This document shows positions 15,210 to 23,804 of a stretch of 30,250 nucleotides of DNA, in pieces (within the stretch, counting starts at the first letter, position 1; each line of letters starts with the position of its first letter). A program made the position numbers and the translations under genes. The stretch is from contig DATCDR010000150.1 in assembly GCA_036510575.1 (NCBI GenBank), forward strand, positions 1 through 30,250, read 5' to 3'. The notes below the pieces were generated by a model that was not told the DNA's origin, did no database searches, and was given only the letters and a program-made list of their open reading frames with translations. The stretch comes from DATCDR01 sp036510575. Its GTDB lineage: Bacteria; Actinomycetota; Acidimicrobiia; Acidimicrobiales; Bog-793.

Positions 15210-15533
15210 CGAGGCCACCCCGACAATTCGCAAGAACCAGGTCCGCGCAGCGGTTTGGGCGGCCGATTAGTTGTTGGCGGTCCAGTGTTCGTCTGCGACA
15301 CATGGTCACTGGTCTTTCTCCAAGGCCATGGCGCCGGGACGCAGCTGAGCGTCGAGGTGCGCGGTGAGACCTGGCGCACGGGTGGCCTGCCCGAGCACCG
15401 TCCTCGTGTGGAACGGACGGGAATCGTGAGCAACGAGACGGGCGAGGGACTGGACCTCTTCCACGGCAATCTCTAGCCCAGCACTTGCTGAACTTCTGCA
15501 CGATCCGAGCTACCTCCTCCTGGGCCGGGCGGA
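15210..15533. other. Stretch without a recognised gene
   Basis: This lies between the intact MDR gene and the TPR fragment of a LuxR-family gene. Several frames are open for 60-100 codons on both strands, but none gives a family motif I know. It may hold decayed LAL-regulator sequence continuing from 15534 downward on the minus strand, where frames look patchy. No terminator is evident. Confidence 0.35.
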
Positions 15534-15746
15534 TTACCAGGCCGTCGCGGACAATGCTGCAAGGGGGCGAACGTTGGGGAAGAAGTCGCTCACGTACACG
15601 CGCTCGGCGTCCTCCAGCAGAGCGAGTGCTTCCTCGGTCCCTCCTTCGGCCTGACGCAGCCGCGCCATGGCCACGCGCCAGCGATAGGGATGCTGTGGCA
15701 TCGTCGCGTGCTCACCGAGTTCTTGACTCTCGAGAAGATGCGTCAT
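15534..15746 (-). pseudogene. TPR-region fragment of a MalT-like (LAL) LuxR regulator
   Basis: Seventy residues on the minus strand read LGEHATMPQHPYRWRVAMAR, then LRQAEGGTEEALALLEDAER and VYVSDFFPNVRPLAAL. The P-Q-H-P-Y-R-W-R-V-A-M-A-R-L and E-R-V-Y-V-x-D-F-x-P-N-V-R-P blocks are hallmarks of the helical-repeat region in large actinobacterial LAL regulators. The ATP-binding N-terminus and the HTH C-terminus are absent, and a stop at 15534 cuts it. Together with the HTH remnant at 12904 it could derive from one ancestral gene. Confidence 0.7.
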
Positions 15747-16102
15747 CGGAGCAAGATCGCGCGGAGCCCGTAACAGGCCAGGCCGTAGGGTGGGCCCTTG
15801 ACTGGAATGATCTCTCCAAGTCGAGTTCGGGGCACGGTGAGTCAGGTGGCTTTCTTGTTTCGGTACGTTCGTTATAACGGCGTTGGGTCGCGTCGAGCGA
15901 CTCTCGAGCGCGCCGACGAGACGCCTGCGACCGTCGCTGACGGCGAGCTACGCAAGCCCCGGCTTGCGAGGCGACTTGGCACTCTAGATCCCGAGACCTC
16001 AAAGATCATCTGGCAGGACGAGGTGGTCGACGCAATTGGACCTGGTCCCCTTGAGGCTCCCGAACCGTCCTCGACGTATCGCGCTGTTCGCGCTCCGGGC
16101 GG
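15747..16102. other. Stretch without a recognised gene
   Basis: A plus-strand frame (15798-16106) ends with a plausible-looking segment (GTLDPETSKIIWQDEVVDAI), but I cannot place it in a family and its first half is Arg-rich shadow. Nothing else is recognisable. It separates two LuxR-family fragments that lie on the minus strand. Confidence 0.3.
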
Positions 16103-16432
16103 TTAGGCACGCCAAGTCGCGGGCAGAGGAAGACGCACAGCAAGCATCTCCTCCGGGGGCCCTGCTGGCGAGGCAAACAGTGACGCGCCTACCGCTGCCC
16201 GCGGATCACTCCGCATAGATGGCCCGGTCCCTAGGCACGGGACATCGGCGAGGGGATCGGAGCCGACCTCGGTCTCCGGATCGGTGAGCACCCAGGCGTG
16301 GGCGTCGAACGCGACGGTCCGGCCGATTTCGTCGAGCAGTCTCGCGCGTAGCGCTCTGCCCTCGCCCTCGCCGTCGCCCTCGCCCACACGCTCAACGCGC
16401 TCAACGGCCCGGCGCAGCGACCATTCAGCCAC
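16103..16432 (-). pseudogene. N-terminal fragment of a second LuxR-family regulator (GAF-like)
   Basis: The minus strand from GTG 16432 encodes LRRAVERVERVGEGDGEGEG, then LRARLLDEIGRTVAFDAHAW and VLTDPETEVGSDPLADVPCL. The L-D-E-I-x-R-x-V-x-F-D-A-x-A-W-x-L-T-D-P-x-T-x-V-G block is the conserved start of actinobacterial LuxR regulators with a GAF-like sensor domain. After DVPCL the reading frame loses similarity, and the rest of the sensor and the HTH are gone. An imperfect GTCGCC/CTCGCC hexamer run (16358-16386) encodes the acidic EGDGEGEG stretch. It is divergent from the ABM-like gene. Confidence 0.65.
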
Positions 16433-16545
16433 CGAAGGCCTGCCACGACGGCAAGTGCTGCGAAAATCCCAGATCCCTGGGATATCCCCGCGGCCTGAGA
16501 CCGATCAGCATCACCACGTTCGTCTCAACGAAATCGGAGGCCGCC

Positions 16546-16829
16546 ATGTTCACCCTGACCATCGAGCACACGATTACAGAGTTTCACGCCTGGAAGACCG
16601 CGTTCGACCGCTTCGCCGACGCCAGGGCTCAGGCCGCCGTTCTGGCCACTCGGATCCGTCGGCCAGTCGACGACCGGCCGTATCTGTGCATCAAGCTGGA
16701 CTTCGAGACCCAAGAGAGCGCCGAGGCGTTCCGCCGTTCCTCACCACCGCTGTCTGGTCCAGTCCCGACGCTTCCCGGGCACTCGTTGGGGCTCCCACGA
16801 CCAGAGTCTCGGAGAACATCGCAACCTGA
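16546..16829 (+). pseudogene. ABM-like small protein gene with a frameshift
   Basis: From ATG 16546, with Shine-Dalgarno GGAGG five bases upstream, the first frame reads MFTLTIEHTITEFHAWKTAF and RRPVDDRPYLCIKLDFETQE up to SAEAF. Continuing in frame gives a Pro/Ser/Arg-rich shadow to 16884. The expected family tail instead lies in another frame from 16737: FLTTAVWSSPDASRALVGAP and TTRVSENIAT, stopping at 16829. The shift falls between 16732 and 16737, in CGCCG. The family is a ferredoxin-like-fold protein of about 90-100 residues similar to antibiotic-biosynthesis monooxygenase domains. It may be a recent mutation, a sequencing error or, less likely, a programmed shift. Confidence 0.65.
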
Positions 16830-17243
16830 GTCCAGCCGTCCGCTACCCGGGAACGGGCGAGCAGAACGTCAGACCCGGGGGTGACCCCGAACGGCGGATC
16901 AGGTGACACCGTGCGGCACTTCGGGGACGCTGATCGAATCGTTGTTACATCGCGTCGGCGGGAGTTCTCGACGAGCACCTACGCTCGCTAGTACGTGGTG
17001 GCATTGCGACGATTTCCTTGAATGCCGAAAGAAGATGTCATGTTCGACGAAATACTCGCAGCCCCTTGGCGCTGTGCTCGTCGTCCGATGATCGGCCACA
17101 ACGCCGACGACGTCGCTGCGCCTCTCGCGAGCGGCGACCTCATCGGTGCTCTGGACCACCGCGCCCAGATGGTTGAGCGAACCGGGTGCCTGGGTCATGT
17201 CTTCGGTCCGCACGGGATGCTCGGTGGGCCACGGCGCATTTGG
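16830..17243. other. Stretch without a confidently coding frame
   Basis: Frames of 80-105 codons are open on both strands (16899-17213 minus; 17022-17273 plus) and mirror each other. Neither gives a motif I recognise and neither has a convincing ribosome-binding site. The stretch separates the frameshifted ABM-like gene from the 3' end of the ABC importer operon; no clear terminator is seen. Confidence 0.35.
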
Positions 17244-18365
17244 TTAGCGGTGCGCGCCGTCCTCCCTGGGTAAAACGATTCCCTCGAGGATGAGGCCGAC
17301 GCTGTCGCCGATCGACCGCTGAGGGAGCCCTGGCTCAAAGGCCCGAACCACGATCCCGCCGACGCTGACGCGCACTTCGCTTCTGCCGTCTACGAGGACG
17401 GCGCGTTCAACGACGCCGTCTTGATCCCCGAGGCCAGCAGGAACGACGCTGACCGATTCCGGACGAGCCACGAGCACTACGTCGGTGCCACTGGAACATT
17501 CGGTCACCCGGGCAGCGATTCGGCCCTGATCCCCGTCGACCTCGCAGATGAGCACTCCGTCGATGTAGTCGATGACCGTGACGGCGAAGACGTTCAACGC
17601 CCCCATGAATCTGGCGACGAATGCGTTGGCGGGCCGCTCGTGGAGCTCGAGCGGTGTCGCGAACTGAGCGATCGATCCCGCGTCGAGGACCACGACGCGG
17701 TCGGCGAGGGTCATCGCCTCGCGCTGGTCGTGGGTCGTCACAAGCGTCGTAAGGTTGCGCTGACGAGCGATATCGACGATGAGTGTCTGGAGCTCGTCGC
17801 GGCGGGCTGCATCGACGCTCGAGAGTGGCTCGTCGAGGAGAAGGATGCTCGGGTCTCCGGCGAGGCCGCGAGCAAGCGCCACGCGCTGCTGCTGGCCACC
17901 GGACAGCGTTGTCGGCGAGCGTTCCTCGAATCCTGCGAGACCGACCTGCGCGAGCAGCTCGTCGGCTCGGCTTGCTCGCTCCGCCGTAGAAACGCCGCGG
18001 GTCCGCCACGGATAGGCGACGTTCTCCCGAACCGTCATATGTGGCCAGAGCGCGAACTGCTGGAAGACGAAGCCAATCCGGCGACGCTCCGGCGGCAGAC
18101 TCGTCTCGGCAGTCGCGACAACCTCACCACCGATGCGGACGGTTCCCGCCGTTGGGTTCAAGAAGCCCGCGAGACAGCGCAACAGGCTCGACTTTCCGCT
18201 CCCCGAAGCGCCCACGACGGCCACGATCTCGCCCTGACCGATCTCGAGGTCGATCCGGTCGAGCACGACGTGGTCCCGATACGCGATCGTGACTCCCGAC
18301 AACTCGACCGCCAGCGTCGTACTCGCTAGCGCGCGGTCCTCGACGGTCTCTTTCATACCTTCCAC
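17244..18365 (-). CDS. ABC importer ATPase (ferric-iron/phosphonate/spermidine type)
   Basis: A 373-residue ATPase. The nucleotide-binding domain (about 15-245) has Walker A GASGSGKSS, Q-loop FVFQQF, signature LSGGQQQRVALARGLA, Walker B ILLLDEPLSSVD and the switch His in TTHDQREAM. Residues about 255-370 form the C-terminal regulatory OB/TOBE region typical of the FbpC/PotA group. GTG 18365 has a GAGG seven bases upstream; ATG 18356, in an ATGA overlap with the permease stop, is an equally plausible start that shortens the protein by three residues. It energises the fused permease encoded upstream. Confidence 0.93.
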   Translation of the reverse strand: MEGMKETVEDRALASTTLAVELSGVTIAYRDHVVLDRIDLEIGQGEIVAVVGASGSGKSSLLRCLAGFLNPTAGTVRIGGEVVATAETSLPPERRRIGFVFQQFALWPHMTVRENVAYPWRTRGVSTAERASRADELLAQVGLAGFEERSPTTLSGGQQQRVALARGLAGDPSILLLDEPLSSVDAARRDELQTLIVDIARQRNLTTLVTTHDQREAMTLADRVVVLDAGSIAQFATPLELHERPANAFVARFMGALNVFAVTVIDYIDGVLICEVDGDQGRIAARVTECSSGTDVVLVARPESVSVVPAGLGDQDGVVERAVLVDGRSEVRVSVGGIVVRAFEPGLPQRSIGDSVGLILEGIVLPREDGAHR

Positions 18366-20068
18366 TCAGGTACCTCGATCCCCGCCGCGCTCGCGAGCAC
18401 TCGCCGGCTCGGGCGCGCGAGCAGGACTCCGACGAGCACAATCATCGTGATCGCCGTCACAACGATGGCGAGTGCCGCAGTCAACGCGGCGTCGCCTGCG
18501 TCCTCCGCCGCGAGCACCTCGACGGCGAAGGTTTTGGTCTGCGGACCGTAGAGGAGCGAGGACATCGTGAGCTCATGTAGGGCGAGAAGGAACACGATCG
18601 TGAACGACGTCACCATCCCGGGGGCGAGCGAGGGCCACACGACGTCGACGAAGGCCCGGCGCGGCGTCGCTCCACTGGCGCGGGCTGCCCTCACGAGGTC
18701 CTCGGACAACGCGCCAAGGGTTCCGGCCGAAGTCCGCACGCCGACCACGGCAAAGCGTGCCACGTAGGCAAGGAAGATGATCAACAAGGTGCCGTAGAGC
18801 CACCGCTGCCACGCGACCAGGAAGGCGATCGCGACTACCGATCCTGGCAGCGCGAACGGCAGTGACAACAACGTCGCCGCGGCCCCGGCGACACGGCGGG
18901 AGCGGTGAACGACGATCGCTACGAGTGCGCCTCCGATCGCGACGACGATTCCCGCCGTCCCCGCAAGCAGCGCCGAACGTCCGAGCGCATCGATATTCTC
19001 ACCCGACAGTGCTGCGGTGTAAGCGCTGGCGACCCATCGCCCTGGCTGGAGCACGATCTGGAAGTTCGGACTCACCGACGTTAGGAAGAGGCCGACGAGC
19101 GGCAGCAGCGTCGTGAAAACAACGACTAGGGCGCAAACCCCGGCGACAGGAGTACGCCAGCGGCCGAGGGCAAGCAACGGTCGCGACGAAGCGGCGCTCT
19201 GCGTCGCGCCGCCTGCGGAACCACTGGAGCTTCCAACCCAATTCGTCGCGAAGAGAAGGAGCATAGCGACGAGCCCCAAAAGCGCGGACAGCGCCCCCGC
19301 CGAGGCGATAGCGTGCGCTCCTCCGGCGAAGCTCAGGTCGGAGTAAATGAGCGTCGTCACGGTGGAGAAGCCAGCCGGGATCGCCAAAATCGCTGGGATT
19401 CCGAAGTCCGAGGCCGAGCTCACAAAGACGAGGAGCATCGCGCCGGCGATCGCCGCGCGGATGAGCGGGAGCGTCACATCGAGGATCGTGCCGGCCGGTC
19501 CTCGTCCCGAGCTGCGCGCAGCGTCTTCGAGAGCTCCGATCCTCTCCGACCGCAGCGCGGCGAACACGAGGAGATAGGCAAGCGGGGCGCCCTGTAGAGC
19601 GAGCAAGAGGACTACGCCTCCTGGTCCGCTTAGCCAACCGGCCGACACGTGCGCGACCTCGTCGGTAAGTCCCGCACGGAAGTACGCGTCGAGCCACGCG
19701 ATCCCGCTCACATACGCCGGGATCACGAGCGGGGCGAGCCAGACTACGCCGAAGAAACGCCGAAACGGAAGGTCGCTTCGTGCGACGAGGAGCGCCATCG
19801 TCACTCCGATGGCAGTCGCCACGACCGAAGCGAGCGCGGACACGACGAGCGTGTGAAGGAGGGCGATCCCGACCTGATGCGTATCGACCGTCCGCAACGC
19901 GCCGTCCAGCCCTCCAGGGCCAGAGAGCGCGTAGCGGAGGAGATCGACGAGCGGATAGCCGACAAGCGCCAGCACCACGGCCACGAGCACACCGATCTTC
20001 AGCCGCTCGGGATGCGAACCCAGTCGGGTCATGCGTCGAAAGCCGAGCTCACCTCGGATCAAGCTCAA
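18353..20068 (-). CDS. ABC importer permease, two permease domains fused
   Basis: A 571-residue inner-membrane protein with about 12 helices forming two BPD-transport domains. Each carries an EAA-type loop that contacts the ATPase: EDAARSSGRGPAGTILDVTL plus PL in the first half, and EDLVRAARASGATPRRAFVD plus VVWPSLAPG in the second. One fused protein replacing two permeases is the FbpB/ThiP arrangement. The start is probably TTG 20068, which overlaps the binding-protein stop as TTGA; ATG 20032 is an alternative that removes 12 residues without touching the first helix. Co-transcribed with the binding protein and ATPase. Confidence 0.92.
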   Translation of the reverse strand: MSLIRGELGFRRMTRLGSHPERLKIGVLVAVVLALVGYPLVDLLRYALSGPGGLDGALRTVDTHQVGIALLHTLVVSALASVVATAIGVTMALLVARSDLPFRRFFGVVWLAPLVIPAYVSGIAWLDAYFRAGLTDEVAHVSAGWLSGPGGVVLLLALQGAPLAYLLVFAALRSERIGALEDAARSSGRGPAGTILDVTLPLIRAAIAGAMLLVFVSSASDFGIPAILAIPAGFSTVTTLIYSDLSFAGGAHAIASAGALSALLGLVAMLLLFATNWVGSSSGSAGGATQSAASSRPLLALGRWRTPVAGVCALVVVFTTLLPLVGLFLTSVSPNFQIVLQPGRWVASAYTAALSGENIDALGRSALLAGTAGIVVAIGGALVAIVVHRSRRVAGAAATLLSLPFALPGSVVAIAFLVAWQRWLYGTLLIIFLAYVARFAVVGVRTSAGTLGALSEDLVRAARASGATPRRAFVDVVWPSLAPGMVTSFTIVFLLALHELTMSSLLYGPQTKTFAVEVLAAEDAGDAALTAALAIVVTAITMIVLVGVLLARPSRRVLASAAGIEVPEWKV

Positions 20069-21102
20069 CCAAAGATGCCGGCGAAGCCGCTCAAGATCGA
20101 ACTCTGATTCGCCGTGATTCGACTCCAGTTCACATTGAGCTGCTTGGCGTGCTTCGGCATCGGATCGGTGGGCTTAGCACCAAAGTACGCAGCGTCGTAG
20201 CCCTGCTGCGCGGCAACGATCTGGCCCGGGCGAGAGACCATCCATGTCTCGAACGCCTTCGCAGCCGCCGCGTTAGCGGTGTCTTTGGTAATCCCGATCG
20301 TCGCGGGGCACGGTACTGCTCCGCCGGTCGGCCAGACGACGTTCACTGCTGCGCCCTGCGCGAGGAGGCTGCGTGCGACCGAGTCGAGCGTCACTCCAAC
20401 CTCCTCCTTCCCGCTCGCCACGTCGGTTCCGACGGTGGTTGTCGACTGCTCGACCCTGACGCCGTTGGCCTTCAGCGTCTGGAAGTACTTCCAGCCGTAG
20501 ATCGTGTGGAGTTCGGCGGCCCAACCAAAAGTCGTGCCAGAGTAGCTCGCGCTCCCGAACGCCACCTGACCGTGGAGGGCGGGGCTCTCGAGGTCGGTCC
20601 AGGTCTGTGGAGGGTTGGCCATCCCCTGATGCTCAAGAAGCACCATCTCGAAGGTGAAGGCGCCGACCCAGTCCTTGCCGGTGTACCCAAGGGGAATCTG
20701 GCGACCCTTGAGTGAGGGCTTCCACGAGGAGAGGATTCCGTTATTTTCAACCGAGTCCATGTCCGTCGGATCCGCCAAGAGGACGACGTCTGCCTGGACA
20801 TGACCGCTCTGCTCCTGTGCTGCGAGCTGGGTGCCCAACGCGCCGCTCCCTCCTGTGACCATCGTCACATGGACGTTCGGGTACGCCAACTCAAACGCGT
20901 TAGCGAATCCTTGGCCGCCCTGGGTCGTGAGGGCTGCGTACACCGTGATCGATCCGGAGAGCGACGTATCGCCCTTCGCAGGACTCTTCGTCGACGCCGC
21001 AGCGCCACTTACGAGCAGGGCGGAGAGGCCAGCACATCCGGCGAGTGCGAGGGTGACCGCTCGGTGTCGCCTTGTGGACGGGATTAATCGGAAGGTTGTC
21101 AT
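20065..21102 (-). CDS. Periplasmic substrate-binding protein, ferric-iron/phosphonate type
   Basis: A 345-residue secreted protein. The signal sequence has twin Arg (STRRHRAVTLALAGCAGLSA), and the mature part begins near GAAAS. The domain opens SGSITVYAALTTQGGQGFAN and includes QADVVLLADPTDMDSVENNG, the binding-protein type II fold of the FbpA/FutA/2-aminoethylphosphonate group. The end has QQGYDAAYFGAKP, with Tyr residues that could ligate metal. The frame runs on upstream to 21402, but that part is the tail of a dead LLM oxidoreductase gene, so ATG 21102 is the real start. First gene of a complete importer; the exact substrate cannot be read. Confidence 0.88.
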   Translation of the reverse strand: MTTFRLIPSTRRHRAVTLALAGCAGLSALLVSGAAASTKSPAKGDTSLSGSITVYAALTTQGGQGFANAFELAYPNVHVTMVTGGSGALGTQLAAQEQSGHVQADVVLLADPTDMDSVENNGILSSWKPSLKGRQIPLGYTGKDWVGAFTFEMVLLEHQGMANPPQTWTDLESPALHGQVAFGSASYSGTTFGWAAELHTIYGWKYFQTLKANGVRVEQSTTTVGTDVASGKEEVGVTLDSVARSLLAQGAAVNVVWPTGGAVPCPATIGITKDTANAAAAKAFETWMVSRPGQIVAAQQGYDAAYFGAKPTDPMPKHAKQLNVNWSRITANQSSILSGFAGIFG

Positions 21103-21323
21103 TATCAAATCATTGCCTTGTGGAGCGTCGACACCGCAAACCCGCAGTGAACGAAGGTGAACGTAGAGATGAAACTTGCCCGAATTTCGACGTCGCAGTT
21201 TCGCGACCGCACTGATCTTCCAGAGTCTGCAGATCCTCGCTATCCGGGCCGCGCGACTTTCCCGACGGCAGTGAGGGTAGCAACAGAACGGGCGGCGCCG
21301 CGGTCGAGCGAATCTCCCGACAA

Positions 21324-21615
21324 CGCTTGATCGGCCGAGCAGTATCTCGGCAGCTTGTCGCCACTCGGCTCGCGGAAGATCGCGACCCTCTGTGGCGGTC
21401 AACAGCTAGATCACGACCTGATTGGCCCTTCCGTCGAGATGCGCACGCACGCGGGTCGCGATGGGGTGGCTGAACCCCACACCACCATCGTGTCGAGAAA
21501 TCGGTCGCTCCCGCCGTCCGCGAAGTCATCGTCATCGAAGCCAAGCTCTCGCAGATTGTTCACGTAGTTGGGTAACTCGAGATATCGATCCGTCAGCTCG
21601 GCCATTTCGCCGAGC
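21324..21615 (-). pseudogene. C-terminal remnant of an F420-dependent LLM oxidoreductase
   Basis: Fragments in several minus-strand frames line up with the C-terminus of an LLM-class F420-dependent enzyme. They are RYLELPNYVNNLRELGFDDD, DFADGGSDRFLDTMVVWG, then after shifts a piece resembling VRAHLDGRANQVV, and finally LTATEGRDLPRAEWRQAAEI and LLGR (ending near 21324). The order and spacing match the family, whose tail usually reads L-P-R-x-E-W-R-x-L-A-x-x-L. At least two frameshifts destroy it. The last piece is in frame with the binding-protein gene and artificially lengthens it. Confidence 0.65.
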
Positions 21616-21901
21616 CTCCATCGCCCGAAAAGCCCACCTTTCCGTCGCCTGCGACAACGCGAAACCTCCCGTCGGGCGGACGAACAAGAATCCGGCTCCG
21701 TTGACGTGGACACCTGGGTCCTCTCGATGAGCTTCGCCAACCTTGGTCAGCTCACCGAGTTTTTGCAGTGAGCCCTTGAGACCACCCTCCACCGGCATTC
21801 CGAGCGCTGCGGCGAAAGTTGGCAACAAGCGCCGACCGAATAGACCCGTGAGAAATACAAGGGACCGAGCTCGCCGGTGACCCAGGGTGCCACGTCGGGC
21901 C
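21616..21901. other. Decayed region, possible NHL-like motif
   Basis: On the minus strand one frame just before the LLM remnant reads RFRVVAGDGKVGFSGDGGSA and then stops (about 21603-21665). V-A-G-x-G-x-x-G-F-S-G-D-G-G-x-A is the signature of an NHL propeller repeat. Upstream frames (AALGMPVEGGLKGSLQKLGE, GVHVNGAGFLFVRPTG) look coding but unplaceable. Probably another gene scrap fused against the LLM remnant. Confidence 0.3.
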
Positions 21902-22897
21902 CTACTCCCAGCGGACAAAGCCCATCCCACAGCCGGTTCCCGCGATGGTGCGGTAGCACGGCACGTACTCCCGATAGACCAGCCCGCGCCCGGCCATCGC
22001 ACCGGCGACCGCGATCCAGTTACGGATCTCTGAGGATCCGGCCTGCAAGAGCTCGGGCGGAATCGACCGCAACGTCTCACTGTCGCTCGCGGCGATCGCG
22101 TCGAGTAGGTCGGTGTCGAGTCCCTCGTCCAGGACGAAATGGCTGAGGCCGCCAGAGGCGACGAGGAGCACCTTCGTCTCGAGCGCTGACGCCGAGATCG
22201 CTCGCCCGAGCGCCTCGCCAAAGTCGTAGCAACGCGCCGGCGTCGGCTGATTCGGTGGATAGTAGGTGTTGAGGAAGACCGGCACGACGGGAATCTGAAG
22301 ATCGCGCAGCACCCGGCGGATGATGAAGCCGAAGGCGTGGCCGAAGCCGCGTCCCTCGGGAACCGAGGCGACGCTCATGACGTCGAAGCCCTCTCTGACG
22401 AGGGAGGTGATGACGTCCAAGCCGAGGTCGCGGTGACCGTCAAACTCGAAGACCTCGTCCATCGCATAACCCCGCGCGGCGAGCTCGTAAAATTCCCCCG
22501 GCTCGCGACCGGGTGCGTTCTGATCGAGGATCATCGTCCGCCATCGATCACCCCAAAAGACCGCGACGGCCGGCTCGCTGCTGCGCTCGAACGCCTCACC
22601 TTGGTCGTCCCCGATCACGATCGCAACCTCTGGTCCGATTGCGGCGACGTCGTGCGCCAAACGGTCAAGTGCCTGCTCGCATTCTGCGTACCGGCGTTCC
22701 CAAAGCGCGAAGTCGAGCTCTTGCGCGTACCGGTCGCCCGCCGCGGCCTCGAGTTCGTCGAAGGTGACATGCTGTCCGCTGTGGTCGTACAGCATCGGAT
22801 TGTTCCGGTCCTGATCGGCGCGCTCCAGCCAGAGGCGGGGATTGGTCGGCAGCATCGGACTGTGTGAACACCCGATCGCCGAGACGACAGTCGCCAC
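21902..22897 (-). CDS. LigB-type extradiol ring-cleavage dioxygenase
   Basis: A 331-residue enzyme of the class III extradiol family (LigB/protocatechuate 4,5-dioxygenase beta-like). The N-terminal AIGCSHSPML gives the first Fe(II) His ligand (H12). The central GDDQGEAF, FGHAFGFIIRR (His) and SGGLSHFVLDEG (catalytic-type His) blocks and the acidic ELAARGYAMDEVFE segment follow the family order. Translation starts at GTG 22897 with AGGGGG six bases upstream. Expected reaction: Fe(II)-dependent O2 insertion that opens a catechol-, gallate- or hydroxypyridine-type ring. It lies near the NicC-like monooxygenase on the same strand. The substrate is inferred from context only. Confidence 0.85.
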   Translation of the reverse strand: MATVVSAIGCSHSPMLPTNPRLWLERADQDRNNPMLYDHSGQHVTFDELEAAAGDRYAQELDFALWERRYAECEQALDRLAHDVAAIGPEVAIVIGDDQGEAFERSSEPAVAVFWGDRWRTMILDQNAPGREPGEFYELAARGYAMDEVFEFDGHRDLGLDVITSLVREGFDVMSVASVPEGRGFGHAFGFIIRRVLRDLQIPVVPVFLNTYYPPNQPTPARCYDFGEALGRAISASALETKVLLVASGGLSHFVLDEGLDTDLLDAIAASDSETLRSIPPELLQAGSSEIRNWIAVAGAMAGRGLVYREYVPCYRTIAGTGCGMGFVRWE

Positions 22898-23119
22898 GGT
22901 CTACCCCCTGGTCTCCCAACGTGGCACCCACCATTGGAGGTGCCCTCCGACATCGCCGATCGAGTCTAGGCGTCCGCGGCGGGGCCTCAACGACGTCGCG
23001 CCGAAGCAGCGCAGACGGGCGAGGGGGCATCGGGCCCTCGGGCTGACGGGATCGGCGTGGCCGCCGTACGAAGACAGCGCCGAGAGCAGGAATTAGCCTT
23101 GAAGACCAAAGAGCGCGCG

Positions 23120-23390
23120 ATGAAACGGAGCACAGATCCGATGCTCGCCACGCACGTCGGAAACCTCGTTCGGCCGGACGACGTCTTGGAGTAACAGCGG
23201 CGAGCCTCGGGGAACCGGTTGACAATGCCATCGAGGCGGCGGCGCTTCGCGACTCGGTGACCGAGATCATCCGTCACCAACGCGCCGTCGAGATCGACAT
23301 CGTCCGACGGCGAATTCGGAAAGCCGCTTAGCTGGTCCACGTACGCTCTCGAACGACTGAGCGGGTTCGAGCGCCGCGCGAAGCTTCGTG
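23120..23390 (+). pseudogene. MetE-like (cobalamin-independent methionine synthase family) remnant
   Basis: ATG 23120 begins MKRSTDPMLATHVGNLVRPD and hits a stop after DVLE. Downstream, ALRDSVTEIIRHQRAVEID and IV continue the family, then a shift gives DGEFGKPLSWSTYALERLSG and FERR in another frame. The T-H-V-G-(S/N)-L-x-R-P start, the V-x-x-I-x-x-x-Q motif and D-G-E-F-G-K are signatures of the short MetE/UROD-like family found in actinobacterial catabolic clusters. It carries a premature stop, internal deletion and frameshift, and the remaining two thirds are missing. Confidence 0.7.
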
Positions 23391-23439
23391 GCGACGAGTG
23401 TTCTGCTGTTCGAGCTCTATCCGCTGCTGGCAAGTAGTC

Positions 23440-23768
23440 GGCCCCCGTAGCCCCTGGCGCGACCGGGATCAGACTGGGCGCGATCACGACTCGGTGCAGA
23501 AGCGGGCGAGCTCGTAACCGGTCGGGCTCGCGTGTGATGACAGGCTCGGACGACGCTTGGTTGATGAAAGGCTCGAGAGGAGGAGGCGCACGTTCGCCTC
23601 GGACGAAACGATCGACAACAGGGTCCCGCGCCCAGGCCCACGCACCGCCGAGGCAATTGAGTCCTTGTGGACGTCGAGGCCTACAACTTTCAAATCCTTA
23701 GGACAGAATTCCTGATGGACATGGTCGGAGCCCTCCGTATGTGGCTCGATCCACGTCATCGTGGCCAA
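23440..23768 (-). pseudogene. IS110-family transposase N-terminal remnant
   Basis: The minus strand encodes LKVVGLDVHKDSIASAVRG, the conserved DEDD-type start of IS110 transposases (first catalytic Asp in GLDVHKD), and then SHASPTGYELARF. The next expected block, VVIAPSLIPVAPG, is present in another frame after a one-base loss near 23490. The catalytic domain after the usual K-T-D-R-R-D-A is missing. No element ends are visible. It sits between the MetE-like remnant and the monooxygenase gene. Confidence 0.75.
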
Positions 23769-23804
23769 CCACGTATATCCGGACCGAGTCGGCCGTTCTC
23801 GTCA

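Noticed and set aside
16358..16386. Hexamer-like CTCGCC/GTCGCC run as a tandem repeat element
   Set aside because: Short and imperfect; explained by an acidic Glu/Gly/Asp stretch in a LuxR-family fragment.
17022..17273. An 83-codon plus-strand ORF ahead of the ABC ATPase 3' end
   Set aside because: No recognisable motif, a competing minus-strand frame of equal length, and it runs into the ATPase gene.
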